This document shows, piece by piece, positions 32,715 to 41,462 of a stretch of 64,000 nucleotides of DNA. The notes beneath the pieces were generated by a model. It was not told the origin of the DNA. It was given only the letters and a program-made list of their open reading frames with translations, and searched no databases. Origin of the DNA: Dyella halodurans (GTDB taxonomy: Bacteria > Pseudomonadota > Gammaproteobacteria > Xanthomonadales > Rhodanobacteraceae). Made by a program: the position numbers and the translations under genes. Location of the stretch: assembly GCF_026283925.1 (NCBI RefSeq), contig NZ_JAPDPF010000001.1, positions 496,001-560,000 on the forward strand. Reading direction: 5' to 3'. How positions within the stretch are numbered: the stretch's first letter is position 1; every line of letters begins with the position of its first letter.

Positions 32715-34850
32715 TTACCAGATCTTCACCTGCTTGTCGGCAGGGCGGACCATGGCGTCGCCCGGCTTGCACAGGAACGCGGCGGCAAACGCTTCCATGT
32801 TCGACGGCGCACCGATGGCGCGCAGCGAGGCCGGTGCGTGCTCATTGGTGTTGATCTGCAGGACGAGCTGCTTGTCGCGGATGTTGCCACGCCACACGCG
32901 GGCCCAGTTCAGGAAGAAACGCTGGTCCTGGGTGTAGCCGTCGATCTTCTCGCCAGCTTCCTGCGGGTTCTTCTTCAAGGCCGCCTGCAGCGCGTCATAG
33001 GCGGCGTTGAGGCCACCGAGGTCGCCGATGTTCTCGCCCAGGGTCAGCTTGCCGTTGACGTGGATGTCGGGCTTGCCCGGCACCGGCGCATAGGCGTCGA
33101 ACTGCTGCACCAGTTTGTCGGTACGCGACTTGAACTGCTTGCTGTCAGCCGCGGTCCACCAGTTGAAGTTGTTGCCGTCGCCGTCGAACTGGCTGCCTTG
33201 GTCGTCGAAGCCGTGGCTGGCCTCGTGACCGATCACGGCGCCAATGCCGCCGTAATTGATCGCATCGTCGCCGTCGGCATAGAAGAACGGCGGCTGCAGG
33301 ATCGCGGCCGGGAAGTTGATGGTGTTGTCGGTCGGGTTGTAATACGCGTTGACCGTCTGCGGCGTCATGCCCCACTCGAGGCGGTCGGTCGGCTTGCCGA
33401 TCTTGGCCAGGTCATACTGGTAGTTGAACTTCGCCGCGGCCATCACGTTGCCGTAGTAGTCGCCCTGCTTGATGTCCAGGCCCGACCAGTCACGCCACTT
33501 GTCCGGGTAGCCGATCTTGGGCAGGAACTTATCCCACTTGGCGATCGCCTTGGCCTTGGTCTCGTCGCTCATCCAGTCCAGGTTTTCGATGCGGGCCTTG
33601 AGCGCGTTGCGCACGTTGTCGACCAACTCCTTCGAACGCTCCTTGGCTTCCGGCGTGAACACCTTGGCCACGTAGAGCTGGCCCAGTGCTTCGCCCATCG
33701 ACTCGTTGACGCCGCCGAGCACACGCTTCCAGCGCGGCTTCTGCTCCGGCTGGCCGGCGAGGGTCTTGCCGTAGAAATCGAACTTGTTGTCCTGGAAAGC
33801 CTTGCTCAGGTAGGACGAGGAGTCATCGATGGTGTGGAAGCGCAGGTAGGCCTGCCACTGCTCGACCGGCGCACTGGCCAGCAGCTTGTCGAACTCGGCC
33901 ATGAACTTCGGCTGCGACAGCGAGAAGCCCTTGTCGATGGTCACGCCCTGCGCCTTGAAGAAGTCATCCCAGTTGAAGTGCGGGGTGATCTTGTTGGCTT
34001 CCTGGATGCTGACGAAATGGTATTCGTTTGCGGGGTCGCGCAGTTCCACCGGCGACAGCGACGCCTTGGCCAGCTGGGTCTCGAAGGCCAGCACCTGGTC
34101 GGCCTGCTTCTTCGCGTCGGCATCGGCCACGCCGGTCAGCGTGAGGGCCTTGGCGATATACGCGACGTAGGCGTCGCGGATGTCCTTGTACTTCGGATCG
34201 AGGTAGTAGTCCTTCGTCGGCAGGCCCAGGCCGGCTTCCTGGGTGTAGGCGATCTGCATCTTGGCGTTCTTGAAGTCGGCGCCGGAGCCGAACTGGAACA
34301 CCTGCATGTCGCCCTGGGTGAAGCTGTTGGTGATGTAGCTGGCGACATCCTTGCCACTCTTGAGGGCAGCGATGGCGTCGAGCTTCGGCTGGATCGGCTC
34401 GAAGCCGGCCTTGTCGATGGCCGCTTCATCCATGCCCGAGGCGTACAGGTAGCCGATCTTCTGCTCGATCGAGCCGGCCTTGGCGCTGGCAGCGCCCTTG
34501 GCCGCCGCATCGACGATGTCGTGCTGGGTGTTCAGGCTGTCGTCGGCCAGCTTGTCGAACGCGCCCCAGCGGGTGCGGTCGTTCGGAATCGGGTTGGCGG
34601 CGACCCACTTGCTGTTGACGAAGTCGTTGAAGTCCTGGCAAGCCTTGGCGTTGTCGCCCAGTTCGCTCACGTCGAACACGCTCTTGGGCGCGGCGGGAGC
34701 GGCAGCGGCAACGGCCGTGCTGGCGGTAGCGGGCGCGGTGCTGGCGGCGGCGGGAGCGGCCTGCTCCGCCTGCTCGTGCTTGCCGCAGGCGGTGAGCGAC
34801 AGGGCCAGGCTCACGGCGAGCGCCATGGGCTTCATATACGGCTTGGTCAT
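32715..34850 (-). CDS. M13 family zinc metallopeptidase (PepO/neprilysin-like lipoprotein)
   Basis: A 711-residue endopeptidase. The N-terminal lipobox LTACG (lipidated Cys near residue 22) and an Ala/Pro linker anchor it to a membrane. The M13 N-terminal domain begins with ACQDFNDFVNSKWVAANPIP. The zinc site is HEASH (His542, Glu543, His546) in VIGHEASHGFDDQG, and the third ligand and M13 signature are in ENIGDLGGL. NAYYNPTDNTINFPAAILQPPFF is the neprilysin substrate-strand motif. It probably degrades small peptides in the envelope. Its long 5' region contains repeats. Confidence 0.94.
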   Translation of the reverse strand: MTKPYMKPMALAVSLALSLTACGKHEQAEQAAPAAASTAPATASTAVAAAAPAAPKSVFDVSELGDNAKACQDFNDFVNSKWVAANPIPNDRTRWGAFDKLADDSLNTQHDIVDAAAKGAASAKAGSIEQKIGYLYASGMDEAAIDKAGFEPIQPKLDAIAALKSGKDVASYITNSFTQGDMQVFQFGSGADFKNAKMQIAYTQEAGLGLPTKDYYLDPKYKDIRDAYVAYIAKALTLTGVADADAKKQADQVLAFETQLAKASLSPVELRDPANEYHFVSIQEANKITPHFNWDDFFKAQGVTIDKGFSLSQPKFMAEFDKLLASAPVEQWQAYLRFHTIDDSSSYLSKAFQDNKFDFYGKTLAGQPEQKPRWKRVLGGVNESMGEALGQLYVAKVFTPEAKERSKELVDNVRNALKARIENLDWMSDETKAKAIAKWDKFLPKIGYPDKWRDWSGLDIKQGDYYGNVMAAAKFNYQYDLAKIGKPTDRLEWGMTPQTVNAYYNPTDNTINFPAAILQPPFFYADGDDAINYGGIGAVIGHEASHGFDDQGSQFDGDGNNFNWWTAADSKQFKSRTDKLVQQFDAYAPVPGKPDIHVNGKLTLGENIGDLGGLNAAYDALQAALKKNPQEAGEKIDGYTQDQRFFLNWARVWRGNIRDKQLVLQINTNEHAPASLRAIGAPSNMEAFAAAFLCKPGDAMVRPADKQVKIW

Positions 34851-35203
34851 AGGATTCCCTCTGGTTGTGCGGTGCCCGCTAGGGCGGTCGACGGTGACAA
34901 GAGATCGCCAGGCTCCAGCAACCGGCCAGCGCGCTCATGACCCTTCAGGCTAGGGCGCGAACTGGGGCCTAGACAGTGTCAAAGGTCAGGGGGGCGATCC
35001 TCCCCGGGCATGCCCGGGGCGCTGGCGACAGGCGCGGCGCCGCGGCAGGCTGCGGCCAGCCCCGATCCCTGGCTGCGGCGCGTTCTGTGCGCGGGATCAC
35101 CTGCAAGTTATCGCGGTAAAGCGCCTGTTATAGATCTGTCACCTTGTCCGCCTGTGGTTCGTGGACGCCGCGCTTTAGGGGAAGGTCTGAATAAGCCTTT
35201 GTT

Positions 35204-35307
35204 CGTCATCCCAGCGAATGCTGGGATCCAGTGTCTTTGAAAACTAATGAAGGCGACGGATTCCAGCTTGACCAGCCATTCGGCTGTTGAGAGCCGCTGG
35301 AATGACG
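35204..35307. repeat. CGTCAT-type dispersed hairpin repeat
   Basis: Outer arms CGTCATCCCAGC (35204-35215) and GCTGGAATGACG (35296-35307) pair with one mismatch. Inside, CCAGCGAATGCTGG forms a hairpin and GCTGGGATCC pairs with GGATTCCAGC (35258-35267). The CGTCATTCCxGCGAAxGCxGGAATCCAG pattern is a widely dispersed intergenic repeat in proteobacteria. Confidence 0.75.
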
Positions 35308-35479
35308 GGTTAGTCAGACGTTTCTTCGTGCTCATGCGACTGCCGCCCCGTTTTCTCTGCGCGATAGCACGCGCGATTCAGGCAGGAAAATATGCGTAAG
35401 GCATGGCGAAACGACAGATAAGCGTTGTCGCCAATCTGTGTAGGTCAAAGCCTATTCGGGAGTAAGCCGTCACCAAGGT

Positions 35480-35511
35480 GCGGTGCATCGCCGAACCGGC
35501 CGATGCACCGC
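35480..35511. terminator. Hairpin after the small minus-strand gene
   Basis: An 11-bp stem GCGGTGCATCG / CGATGCACCGC with a 10-base loop, 23 bases past the stop of the 111-codon gene at 35534. There is no U-tract. Confidence 0.45.
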
Positions 35512-35533
35512 GGGGACGATCACAAGGACCCGC

Positions 35534-35869
35534 TTACCCGTTCATCGCTTGCTTGTCGCCGAGCTGTTTGGCGTACTGCTCCAGGCACCGGATCGCCAGG
35601 GACACTCCCTCCTTGAACAGCGGTGGAAGTGGCCATGTATGGGCTTGGCGCGGCAAACACCTAGCCTTAGCCACGCGATACCGCTCGTCGTCAAACCACA
35701 GTTGCGCAAGCGCGTGGTGCGCTTGTGCAACTTCGTCGAGGGTAGCGTGGCGTGGCGAGTGGGCCTGGTGGCTTTGCGCCAGGGGATCGGCGGCGGGCGA
35801 GGCGGCGAACGGGTCACCTGAGGAGGAAAAAGACAGGCGTGCGGGTGCCGTATGATCGTGGACAGCCAT
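35534..35869 (-). CDS. Hypothetical protein
   Basis: An unrecognised 111-residue protein, His/Ala-rich at the N-terminus, with a more ordered middle and end (LDEVAQAHHALAQLWFDDERY ... LPPLFKEGVSLAIRCLEQYAKQLG) that looks helical. Codon use is reasonably like neighbouring genes, with mostly G/C third positions. A hairpin follows the stop. No signal peptide or membrane segment is visible. There is no good ribosome-binding site at ATG 35869 or at 35875, so the start is uncertain. It sits alone in a repeat-rich gap and could be lineage-specific. Confidence 0.5.
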   Translation of the reverse strand: MAVHDHTAPARLSFSSSGDPFAASPAADPLAQSHQAHSPRHATLDEVAQAHHALAQLWFDDERYRVAKARCLPRQAHTWPLPPLFKEGVSLAIRCLEQYAKQLGDKQAMNG

Positions 35870-36199
35870 GATCAACTCTCGGTTAGTTGGTGATGGTTAG
35901 CGGGTCGTAGGTGTTCTAGCACCTGCGGCCCGCGCCTCATGACATTGCTGCCATGGTCACTCGCGTTGCCCCATACCAGAGAACGCCGCGAGTGACGCGC
36001 CGAAAGTAGCAAAGGCAAACGTTGCCGCCTGTCAGGGATCGCCGTTGCGGCGCATCCGTTCGCGCGACACCGAAAGCGGGTCGCGGCCGCTTCGGCCATG
36101 GCGCGAGCTAAAAGAAACTCGGCAACTTCCTCAACAACGGCGACAAGACGCCGACGGGCGACCCGGCTACCAGCGTCAATGGCCGCAACAGCGCACCGT
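35870..36199. other. Intergenic region without recognisable features
   Basis: 330 bases between the small hypothetical gene and the DUF502 gene, both on the minus strand. Open frames crossing it (for example 35872-36276 minus) are Arg/Ala-rich shadows without family resemblance. I see no repeat or strong hairpin. Confidence 0.45.
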
Positions 36200-36877
36200 T
36201 CATTCGGTGTCCGCGTTGCCGTCGCGTAGCTTGGCGACGGGCGAAGCCGGCAAGGTATCGGGCGCAACCGCGCCACCGGAGATGATGAAGGCCATGGCCT
36301 GGTCCATGGTCCAGTCGGTCGGGGTGAGTTCGTCGAGAGCCACCACTTCCAGATAGCCGCCCGTGGGGTTGGGCGTGGTGGGGATATACACCGCGGCCAT
36401 CTCGCGGCCGGTGCCTTCCTCCACCATCACGCGGGTCACGAAGCCGACCACCTTCATGCCGCGGCGGGGAAAGTCGACCAGCACCACGCGCTGTACGCCC
36501 GACGGCTTCTGCTGCAGCACGGCCATCAACTTCTTGGTGCCGCCATAAATCGTCTGCACCAGCGGAATGCGTGCGAGCAGGCCGTCGAAGCCGTCGAGCA
36601 GACGCTTGCCGATCATGCGGTTGGCCAGCCAGCCGAGCAGGTACAGCACGGCCAGGGTCAACAGCAGGGCCAGCACCGAGGTGATCCAGCTGCTGTTGAG
36701 CGCGGCGGCCGCCTCGGGCGAGGTGGACGAATACGAGGCGAGCAGGGCCGAGACCAGCGGTGCACCGATATCGGCCAGCATGCCCAGCACGAACTTGAAC
36801 ACGACGAAGGTCACCCACAAGGGGATGAAGGTGAGCAGGCCAGTAAACAGATAGCGTTTGAAGCGCAGGCGGGGCAT
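36200..36877 (-). CDS. DUF502 family membrane protein
   Basis: A 225-residue membrane protein. MPRLRFKRYLFTGLLTFIPLWVTFVVF is the DUF502 start with the first helix; a second helix (SSWITSVLALLLTLAVLYLLGWLANRMIG) and the conserved IPLVQTIYGGTKKL, VVLVDFPRRGMKVVGFVT and VYIPTTPNPTGGYL segments follow. The last resembles a conserved ligand-facing loop. ATG 36877 gives the family N-terminus. Function is unknown; plant homologues (LIKE COV) act in membrane trafficking. Confidence 0.9.
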   Translation of the reverse strand: MPRLRFKRYLFTGLLTFIPLWVTFVVFKFVLGMLADIGAPLVSALLASYSSTSPEAAAALNSSWITSVLALLLTLAVLYLLGWLANRMIGKRLLDGFDGLLARIPLVQTIYGGTKKLMAVLQQKPSGVQRVVLVDFPRRGMKVVGFVTRVMVEEGTGREMAAVYIPTTPNPTGGYLEVVALDELTPTDWTMDQAMAFIISGGAVAPDTLPASPVAKLRDGNADTE

Positions 36878-37057
36878 GGGGCGGGTACCGGGGAGGGAAG
36901 CCGGCATTGTAGGCGAGACGCTGGTCTTCGTATTCGGCGAACTGGAAAATGCAATTGGCGTTGTCTGACAGCACAAATGCACCCACATCGAAAGCGGCGG
37001 TTAGGCCGCCATCCGATGCTAGTAGTACGGCCGCGCCCGGTCACCCAGGATGGGTGT

Positions 37058-38461
37058 CTAGCCATCGTCCAGCGTGTGGAGGAAGGTGATGATGTCTTGG
37101 ATATCCTGACTAGTGAGCGGTGGCGGATCGCCAACGTGGCGGTCGAAAGGCGCGTCAGTGGTGTCCACATTGCTTTGATAGGCGGCAGGTACGTCGTTAT
37201 AGATATCCACCTTGCCGTTGGCGTCGTGCGGGTAAATCTTCGCCGGCGCGACGCTGCGCAAGTTGTAGAAATCCAGCACCTGCTTCAGCGTGTGGTAGGC
37301 GCCGTTGTGAAAGAACACCGCGCGCTTGTCCACGTTGCGCAGGGTGGGTGTGAGGAACATGCCGCAGTATTGCGTCTGCTGTGCCAGATCCTTGCGGAAG
37401 GGGCCGCAGATGCCAAGATCGTAGTAATGCGGATCCCGGTTGAGCACCAATGTCGCGTTGCGGGGTACGCCCAGTGCTTCGTACTGCGTGTCGGTGAAAA
37501 GTGGAGGCAGGCCATCACGACTTGGCTGACTGATATGGCAACCGGCACAATTGCCTTTCTTCGGGTCGTTGAAAACGCGCAGTCCGCGCAGTTCCGCTGG
37601 CGTCAGTTGCGCCTGCCCCTGCAACCATGCGTCGTACTTGCTGGTGAACGGATGAAAAGACGGGTCTTCTATCTGGAAGCGGCCGATGGCGAACATGGCC
37701 TCGGAAACCAGCTGCTCCGGATCATTGACAATGCCAGGTCCGAACAACTGGGTGAACGATGGGCGATAGCGGCTATTTGCCAGTTTGTGTGCCACTTCAT
37801 CGATGCTGCTGTTGGCCATTTCCACGGGATTGAGCAGAGGCAAATAAGCCTGCCGCTGCAGCGAATCGGCGCGGCCATCCCAGAACAGACCGCCTTGCGC
37901 CACCATGGCAGGTGCGGCAGGCGCCACGCCGGCTTGCTTGGTGGCACGCGAATCACCGCGCACAGATGAGGCGATCGCATTGAGGTCGGGTGCCACGTCG
38001 TTGTCGGCTGCATCCGGCCCAATGCTGAAAGGCAGTTGCCGATAGAGATACGCCAGCGAGAGCGGCGGCCGATAGCCGGCCTGGTGCAGATCCTTTCCGC
38101 CCTTTTGTACGGTCAGTGCATTGGGCGGGTTGTAGCCGTAGGCGGGGCTATGGCAAGAGGCGCACGATTGCCGTCCGGAGCCCGACAGCATCGGATCGAA
38201 GAACAATGATTTGCCCAGTTGAGCAACCGCGCTCAGCGGGTTTGCCTGCGGCAATTTCAGATGGACCGGATGTGGATTAATGCCGCTGTCGTCAGCTGCT
38301 TCGCTTTGCGGCCTGGTGGCTTGGTTGAGAAACGCGTAGCTGGTGAGACAGCTGCACGCACAAGCCACGCCAAGCAGCATCTGAAACAAACGAAACGGCT
38401 TACGCTGTGCTTGCCTGCGTGATCGAGGGGAATCCGCGGTCAAAGGAATGTCCAAGGCCAT
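37058..38461 (-). CDS. Di-haem cytochrome c peroxidase family protein
   Basis: A 467-residue periplasmic protein with two haem c sites, CASCH (Cys100, Cys103, His104) and CAGCH near residue 300, in the CcpA/MauG fold (LGKSLFFDPMLSGSGRQSCASCHSP, GLRVFNDPKKGNCAGCH, TPTLRNVDKRAVFFHNGAYHTLKQVLDFYN). A hydrophobic segment at about 27-46 would be a signal or anchor. It may reduce H2O2 or, like MauG, oxidise a protein. It lies 127 bases after the secreted phosphoesterase on the same strand, separated by a perfect 34-base palindrome. Confidence 0.88.
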   Translation of the reverse strand: MALDIPLTADSPRSRRQAQRKPFRLFQMLLGVACACSCLTSYAFLNQATRPQSEAADDSGINPHPVHLKLPQANPLSAVAQLGKSLFFDPMLSGSGRQSCASCHSPAYGYNPPNALTVQKGGKDLHQAGYRPPLSLAYLYRQLPFSIGPDAADNDVAPDLNAIASSVRGDSRATKQAGVAPAAPAMVAQGGLFWDGRADSLQRQAYLPLLNPVEMANSSIDEVAHKLANSRYRPSFTQLFGPGIVNDPEQLVSEAMFAIGRFQIEDPSFHPFTSKYDAWLQGQAQLTPAELRGLRVFNDPKKGNCAGCHISQPSRDGLPPLFTDTQYEALGVPRNATLVLNRDPHYYDLGICGPFRKDLAQQTQYCGMFLTPTLRNVDKRAVFFHNGAYHTLKQVLDFYNLRSVAPAKIYPHDANGKVDIYNDVPAAYQSNVDTTDAPFDRHVGDPPPLTSQDIQDIITFLHTLDDG

Positions 38462-38494
38462 AGCGTAATGGAAGGCGGCGCGACTCTAGTAAGT

Positions 38495-38528
38495 ATCCCT
38501 GCGCCGCGACATGTCGCGGCGCAGGGAT
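38495..38528. repeat. Perfect 34-base palindrome
   Basis: ATCCCTGCGCCGCGACA followed immediately by its reverse complement, with no loop bases. It lies between the phosphoesterase stop and the peroxidase start, 33 bases before the peroxidase ATG. As RNA it would form a very stable hairpin and could terminate or attenuate read-through; as DNA it could bind a dimeric protein. Confidence 0.85.
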
Positions 38529-38588
38529 GGGCGTCATTCGCCATGAACTAGGCCGGAATCGGGTGGTGATCCACCGCCGAGCCTGCGA

Positions 38589-40331
38589 TCAGGAATGCCA
38601 GGGGTCGCGCTTGTCCTTGACCGGCGTGCCCTCATTCGGATCGAGAAACAACCGCGGTGCCTGGTCTTCGTGGCGACGGTCGAAGTCGAACATCTTCATG
38701 ATGCTGCCGGTGGTGGCATCGTTTGAGCCCTGGCCGATGCGTTCCCCCTGCAGCCAGTTGTCCTCGATGAAGCGCACCACCGAAGCCTGCGTGATTTGCG
38801 AGCGATCCACATAGTTGACGCGCGCATATGGCGAGATCACCAGGAACGGCACACGCGTACCCGGACCGCAGCGGCCGTTAACGTTGCCACCATTCACACC
38901 CACGCCCGGCGTGGCGCCCGGCGCATTGCAGACGCCCGGAGCATTGAGTTGGTCGGCGCCGATAACCGATCCTTCCTTCGTGGTCGAGTCGAAGGACGAG
39001 GTGGTGGGCGAGGCATAGCGATGGTCGTACCAGCCGTCCGAGTCATCATAGGTGATGATCACCGCCGTGCTGTCCCAATCGGGCTGCTTCTGCAGGAAGT
39101 TGAGCACATTCACCACGAAGGCTTGTTCATCCAACGGATCGGAATTGCCCGGATGCGCATCGCCCACTGCAGGCGCCTTGATATAGCTGACCGACGGGTA
39201 GTTGCCCGACGAAACGGCATTGAAGAAATCATTCACGTCGTATTCGTGGTGCACGGGCGTGGAGGTGCTGTCCTTGTCGTCCGTATAGCCGACCTCGGCC
39301 GTCGAGGTAGGACGCGTGTGTGCCGCGTTCGCGGTGCTGGCGTAATACTGGAACCAGTTGTGGTGCGGCGAGTAGTCGGTCGAGGCACCTCCCAGCACGC
39401 TCGAGTAGGTGCTGCGCTTGCAACCGGTCGTACCATTTTCGTTCACGGCCGTCAGGTCGAATCCGCCCATGAACCCGCCCCAGGTGATGTGGTGGGCATT
39501 GAGCAGGTCGCCGATGTTTTTCGATGTCATCATCATCGTGTTGGTGGTTGAGGAGCACAGGTCGTAACCCGGATCGGTATCGCCGATCAGGCTCAGGCCA
39601 CCCTGGTTGTCCGGTACGGTCGAAGCCGAGCCAAGCACCACCTTGGCGCCGTTGTTCGTGCCCGATACCACGGCAATCGCACCCGGTGTCGAGGGACCGT
39701 AGGTGTCGGTATAGGCGTTGTCGCTCATGGCGAAGTGCTGCGCGTAATTCCAAAACGCCGTCACGGTGTTGCCGTCGTAGTAACCCATCACGAGACCATG
39801 GGTGCCGAACGCGCCGGTGGTCGTCACCGTGTTGTTACCCGTGTAGGCGGGGAAACGGTCGGCTGCGCCGTTGTCGTAGGCGAGCTGTTCCGGCGTGTAA
39901 CTGTGGTTCTGGCCTTCGGTGTTGGCCTGGGTGCGATCCAGGCGGAATGGATTCACCGCATTGACGCCGTTGATGGGGTTGAACTTGTTCGGATTGGCGT
40001 TGAGCAGTGCCGGCGTGAGGCCGTCCACCTGGGGCGTGAAGGGCTTGGCCTTGAACGCGGGCTCGCCCGGAGGATTCGCCGCCACCGGATAGGTGCCGAA
40101 GTAGTGATCGAACGATCGGTTTTCGTCAAAGATCACCACGAGATGCTTGATCGGCGTCGCCGTGGGGAGCCGATCTTGTGGCGAGCGTCCACCGTCGTGC
40201 CATGGGGACTGCGCAGAGGAATCGTCGTGCTGATTCGAGCTTTGATCGACCTGGGCATGGGCGAGCGTGAATGCCATCAAGGCGATTGACGCAGGCAAGA
40301 TGGCCCGGCGGAACGTGCGAAGACGGAACAT
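38589..40331 (-). CDS. Secreted phosphoesterase (phospholipase C / AcpA type)
   Basis: A 580-residue exported enzyme of the PF04185 phosphoesterase family. A signal peptide (MFRLRTFRRAILPASIALMA ..., cleavage after AHA near 26) is followed by IKHLVVIFDENRSFDHYFGTYP, the metal-binding N-terminal signature. Further family motifs are DNAYTDTYGPSTPG, ITYDDSDGWYDH and GTRVPFLVISPYAR. Members include phospholipase C and acid phosphatase AcpA, acting on phospholipids or phosphomonoesters outside the cytoplasm. AGGAG precedes the ATG. A cytochrome c peroxidase gene follows, a pairing I recall from other Proteobacteria. Confidence 0.9.
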   Translation of the reverse strand: MFRLRTFRRAILPASIALMAFTLAHAQVDQSSNQHDDSSAQSPWHDGGRSPQDRLPTATPIKHLVVIFDENRSFDHYFGTYPVAANPPGEPAFKAKPFTPQVDGLTPALLNANPNKFNPINGVNAVNPFRLDRTQANTEGQNHSYTPEQLAYDNGAADRFPAYTGNNTVTTTGAFGTHGLVMGYYDGNTVTAFWNYAQHFAMSDNAYTDTYGPSTPGAIAVVSGTNNGAKVVLGSASTVPDNQGGLSLIGDTDPGYDLCSSTTNTMMMTSKNIGDLLNAHHITWGGFMGGFDLTAVNENGTTGCKRSTYSSVLGGASTDYSPHHNWFQYYASTANAAHTRPTSTAEVGYTDDKDSTSTPVHHEYDVNDFFNAVSSGNYPSVSYIKAPAVGDAHPGNSDPLDEQAFVVNVLNFLQKQPDWDSTAVIITYDDSDGWYDHRYASPTTSSFDSTTKEGSVIGADQLNAPGVCNAPGATPGVGVNGGNVNGRCGPGTRVPFLVISPYARVNYVDRSQITQASVVRFIEDNWLQGERIGQGSNDATTGSIMKMFDFDRRHEDQAPRLFLDPNEGTPVKDKRDPWHS

Positions 40332-40623
40332 GTGGACACTCCTGGAGTGGGTACGACGACACAGGGTGGTACAGCACCCATTTCTGCGGATTCCCCCTTA
40401 CAACAGGCCACGGGCCGCACTGATGGCGCAGTCCTTGGCATGCTCAGAATTGAACCATTCATATATGAACGTTCTGGGTCAGCACGAACGTGCGCGCGGA
40501 CATCGCAAGAAGCCGCGCTCGACGATCCGGTCACGGGGTGACGCGTGGGAATTCAGCTTTGAGCGAGGCGCCCGCAACGCGGGCCCACATCCAGCACCCT
40601 CCAGCGCCTGGGCGACTCGACGG
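40332..40623. other. Upstream region of the phosphoesterase gene
   Basis: 292 bases with an AT-rich island around 40455-40475 containing the palindrome TTCATATATGAA, a likely promoter area for the minus-strand phosphoesterase gene. I see no Pho box I would defend. Confidence 0.35.
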
Positions 40624-40779
40624 GTGAGCGGAATCGTCTCGCTGGTGTTGGTCGGGCTGGTGTATGCCTTGCTGCGTCGCGCTGGTCGGTTGCCCCGGCT
40701 GGAAAACCACTTTGCCGGCCGAAGCGTGCAGAAGGCAGAGGCGGCGCTGGAGGAGATCGCCCGCTTCGAGCGGGATTGA
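40624..40779 (+). CDS. Possible small single-pass membrane protein
   Basis: A 51-codon frame from GTG: one hydrophobic helix (GIVSLVLVGLVYALL), a basic stop-transfer (RRAGRLPRL) and an acidic amphipathic tail (QKAEAALEEIARFERD). The helix-plus-amphipathic-tail layout looks protein-like. There is no clear ribosome-binding site and the larger open frame upstream (from 40267) is not protein-like, so this is tentative. Confidence 0.3.
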   Translation: MSGIVSLVLVGLVYALLRRAGRLPRLENHFAGRSVQKAEAALEEIARFERD

Positions 40780-40797
40780 GCTTCAGCGCCGGTTGGC

Positions 40798-41250
40798 TCA
40801 GCGCGCCTTGGGCTTCAAGCGGACATAGAGCTGCTTGCGTACCCGTGCCACAACTTCACCGCTGGCGGTAGTGACGTCTACTTCAAACCAGCGGAGCACT
40901 TTCTCGCCCCCGGCGGCAGCGATGCGCAATTCGTCCACCACGGCGGGGTCCAGCCTGAAATGGGCGTACACGTCCTCCTTGCCCGGCGCCACAAACTCGA
41001 TGGCGCCCGCCTTGTCCCATACGTAGTAGGCGTCGCCCAGCTGGTGCATGGCCAGCAGCATCCAGAACGGATCGGTCATGGCGAACAGGTTGCCGCCGAA
41101 CTGGGTGCGCACGTAGTTGCGGTTCCAGGGCCGCAGCTTCAGCACCACGCTTGCCTCGGACCAATCTTCGGCAACCTGCTGCACCCGGATGCTGTTGAAC
41201 AGAAAAGGAGGCCACAGGTTTAGCAGTCGACGAAATGTGGGGGCGCGCAT
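40798..41250 (-). CDS. DUF4442 hotdog-fold (thioesterase-like) protein
   Basis: A 150-residue protein of the DUF4442 hotdog family (LNLWPPFLFNSIRVQQVAEDW, LRPWNRNYVRTQFGGNLFAMTDPFWMLLAM, with the conserved Asn/Gly-Gly-Asn-Leu-Phe segment). Hotdog proteins of this type usually hydrolyse acyl-CoA thioesters. A perfect palindrome (CATACGCTTGCGTATG) lies 40 bases upstream and may be a repressor site. Confidence 0.85.
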   Translation of the reverse strand: MRAPTFRRLLNLWPPFLFNSIRVQQVAEDWSEASVVLKLRPWNRNYVRTQFGGNLFAMTDPFWMLLAMHQLGDAYYVWDKAGAIEFVAPGKEDVYAHFRLDPAVVDELRIAAAGGEKVLRWFEVDVTTASGEVVARVRKQLYVRLKPKAR

Positions 41251-41289
41251 GAGCAGACGGTTGAGGGGGGACCGTAATCATACCTCAAA

Positions 41290-41305
41290 CATACGCTTGC
41301 GTATG
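41290..41305. promoter_or_regulatory. Palindrome CATACGCTTGCGTATG, candidate operator
   Basis: A perfect 7-2-7 inverted repeat in the divergent gap between the DUF4442 gene (start 41250) and the S9 peptidase (start 41463). Its core TACGCTTGCGTA recurs at 17082-17093. Size and symmetry suit a TetR-family repressor. Confidence 0.5.
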
Positions 41306-41462
41306 GATTGGCCGTGCGCGCGAAGAGGGTGGAGCAGCAGCCATCGTGCTGCCTGGCCGGTGCCCCTGGATTGGCCAAAGGGCGCCACCACGACCGGAAA
41401 ACTTTGCGCCTATACTCGCCGGCGGCGGTGCATGAGGCGCCACCGGCAACAGGGGAGGGGTC

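Larger units (their letters stand above)
34851..35533. other. Repeat-bearing intergenic region
   Basis: 683 bases without a credible gene. Besides the hairpin repeat at 35204-35307 and the terminator-like stem at 35480-35511, it contains a perfect 18-base palindrome CCCCGGGCATGCCCGGGG at 35002-35019. Short plus frames here have no protein-family character. The M13 peptidase promoter must lie at the left end. Confidence 0.6.

Noticed and set aside
34981-35240. Small plus-strand gene in the gap after the M13 peptidase
   Set aside because: The frame translates a GC-palindrome and part of a dispersed hairpin repeat (ending VIPANAGIQ, a common repeat artefact).
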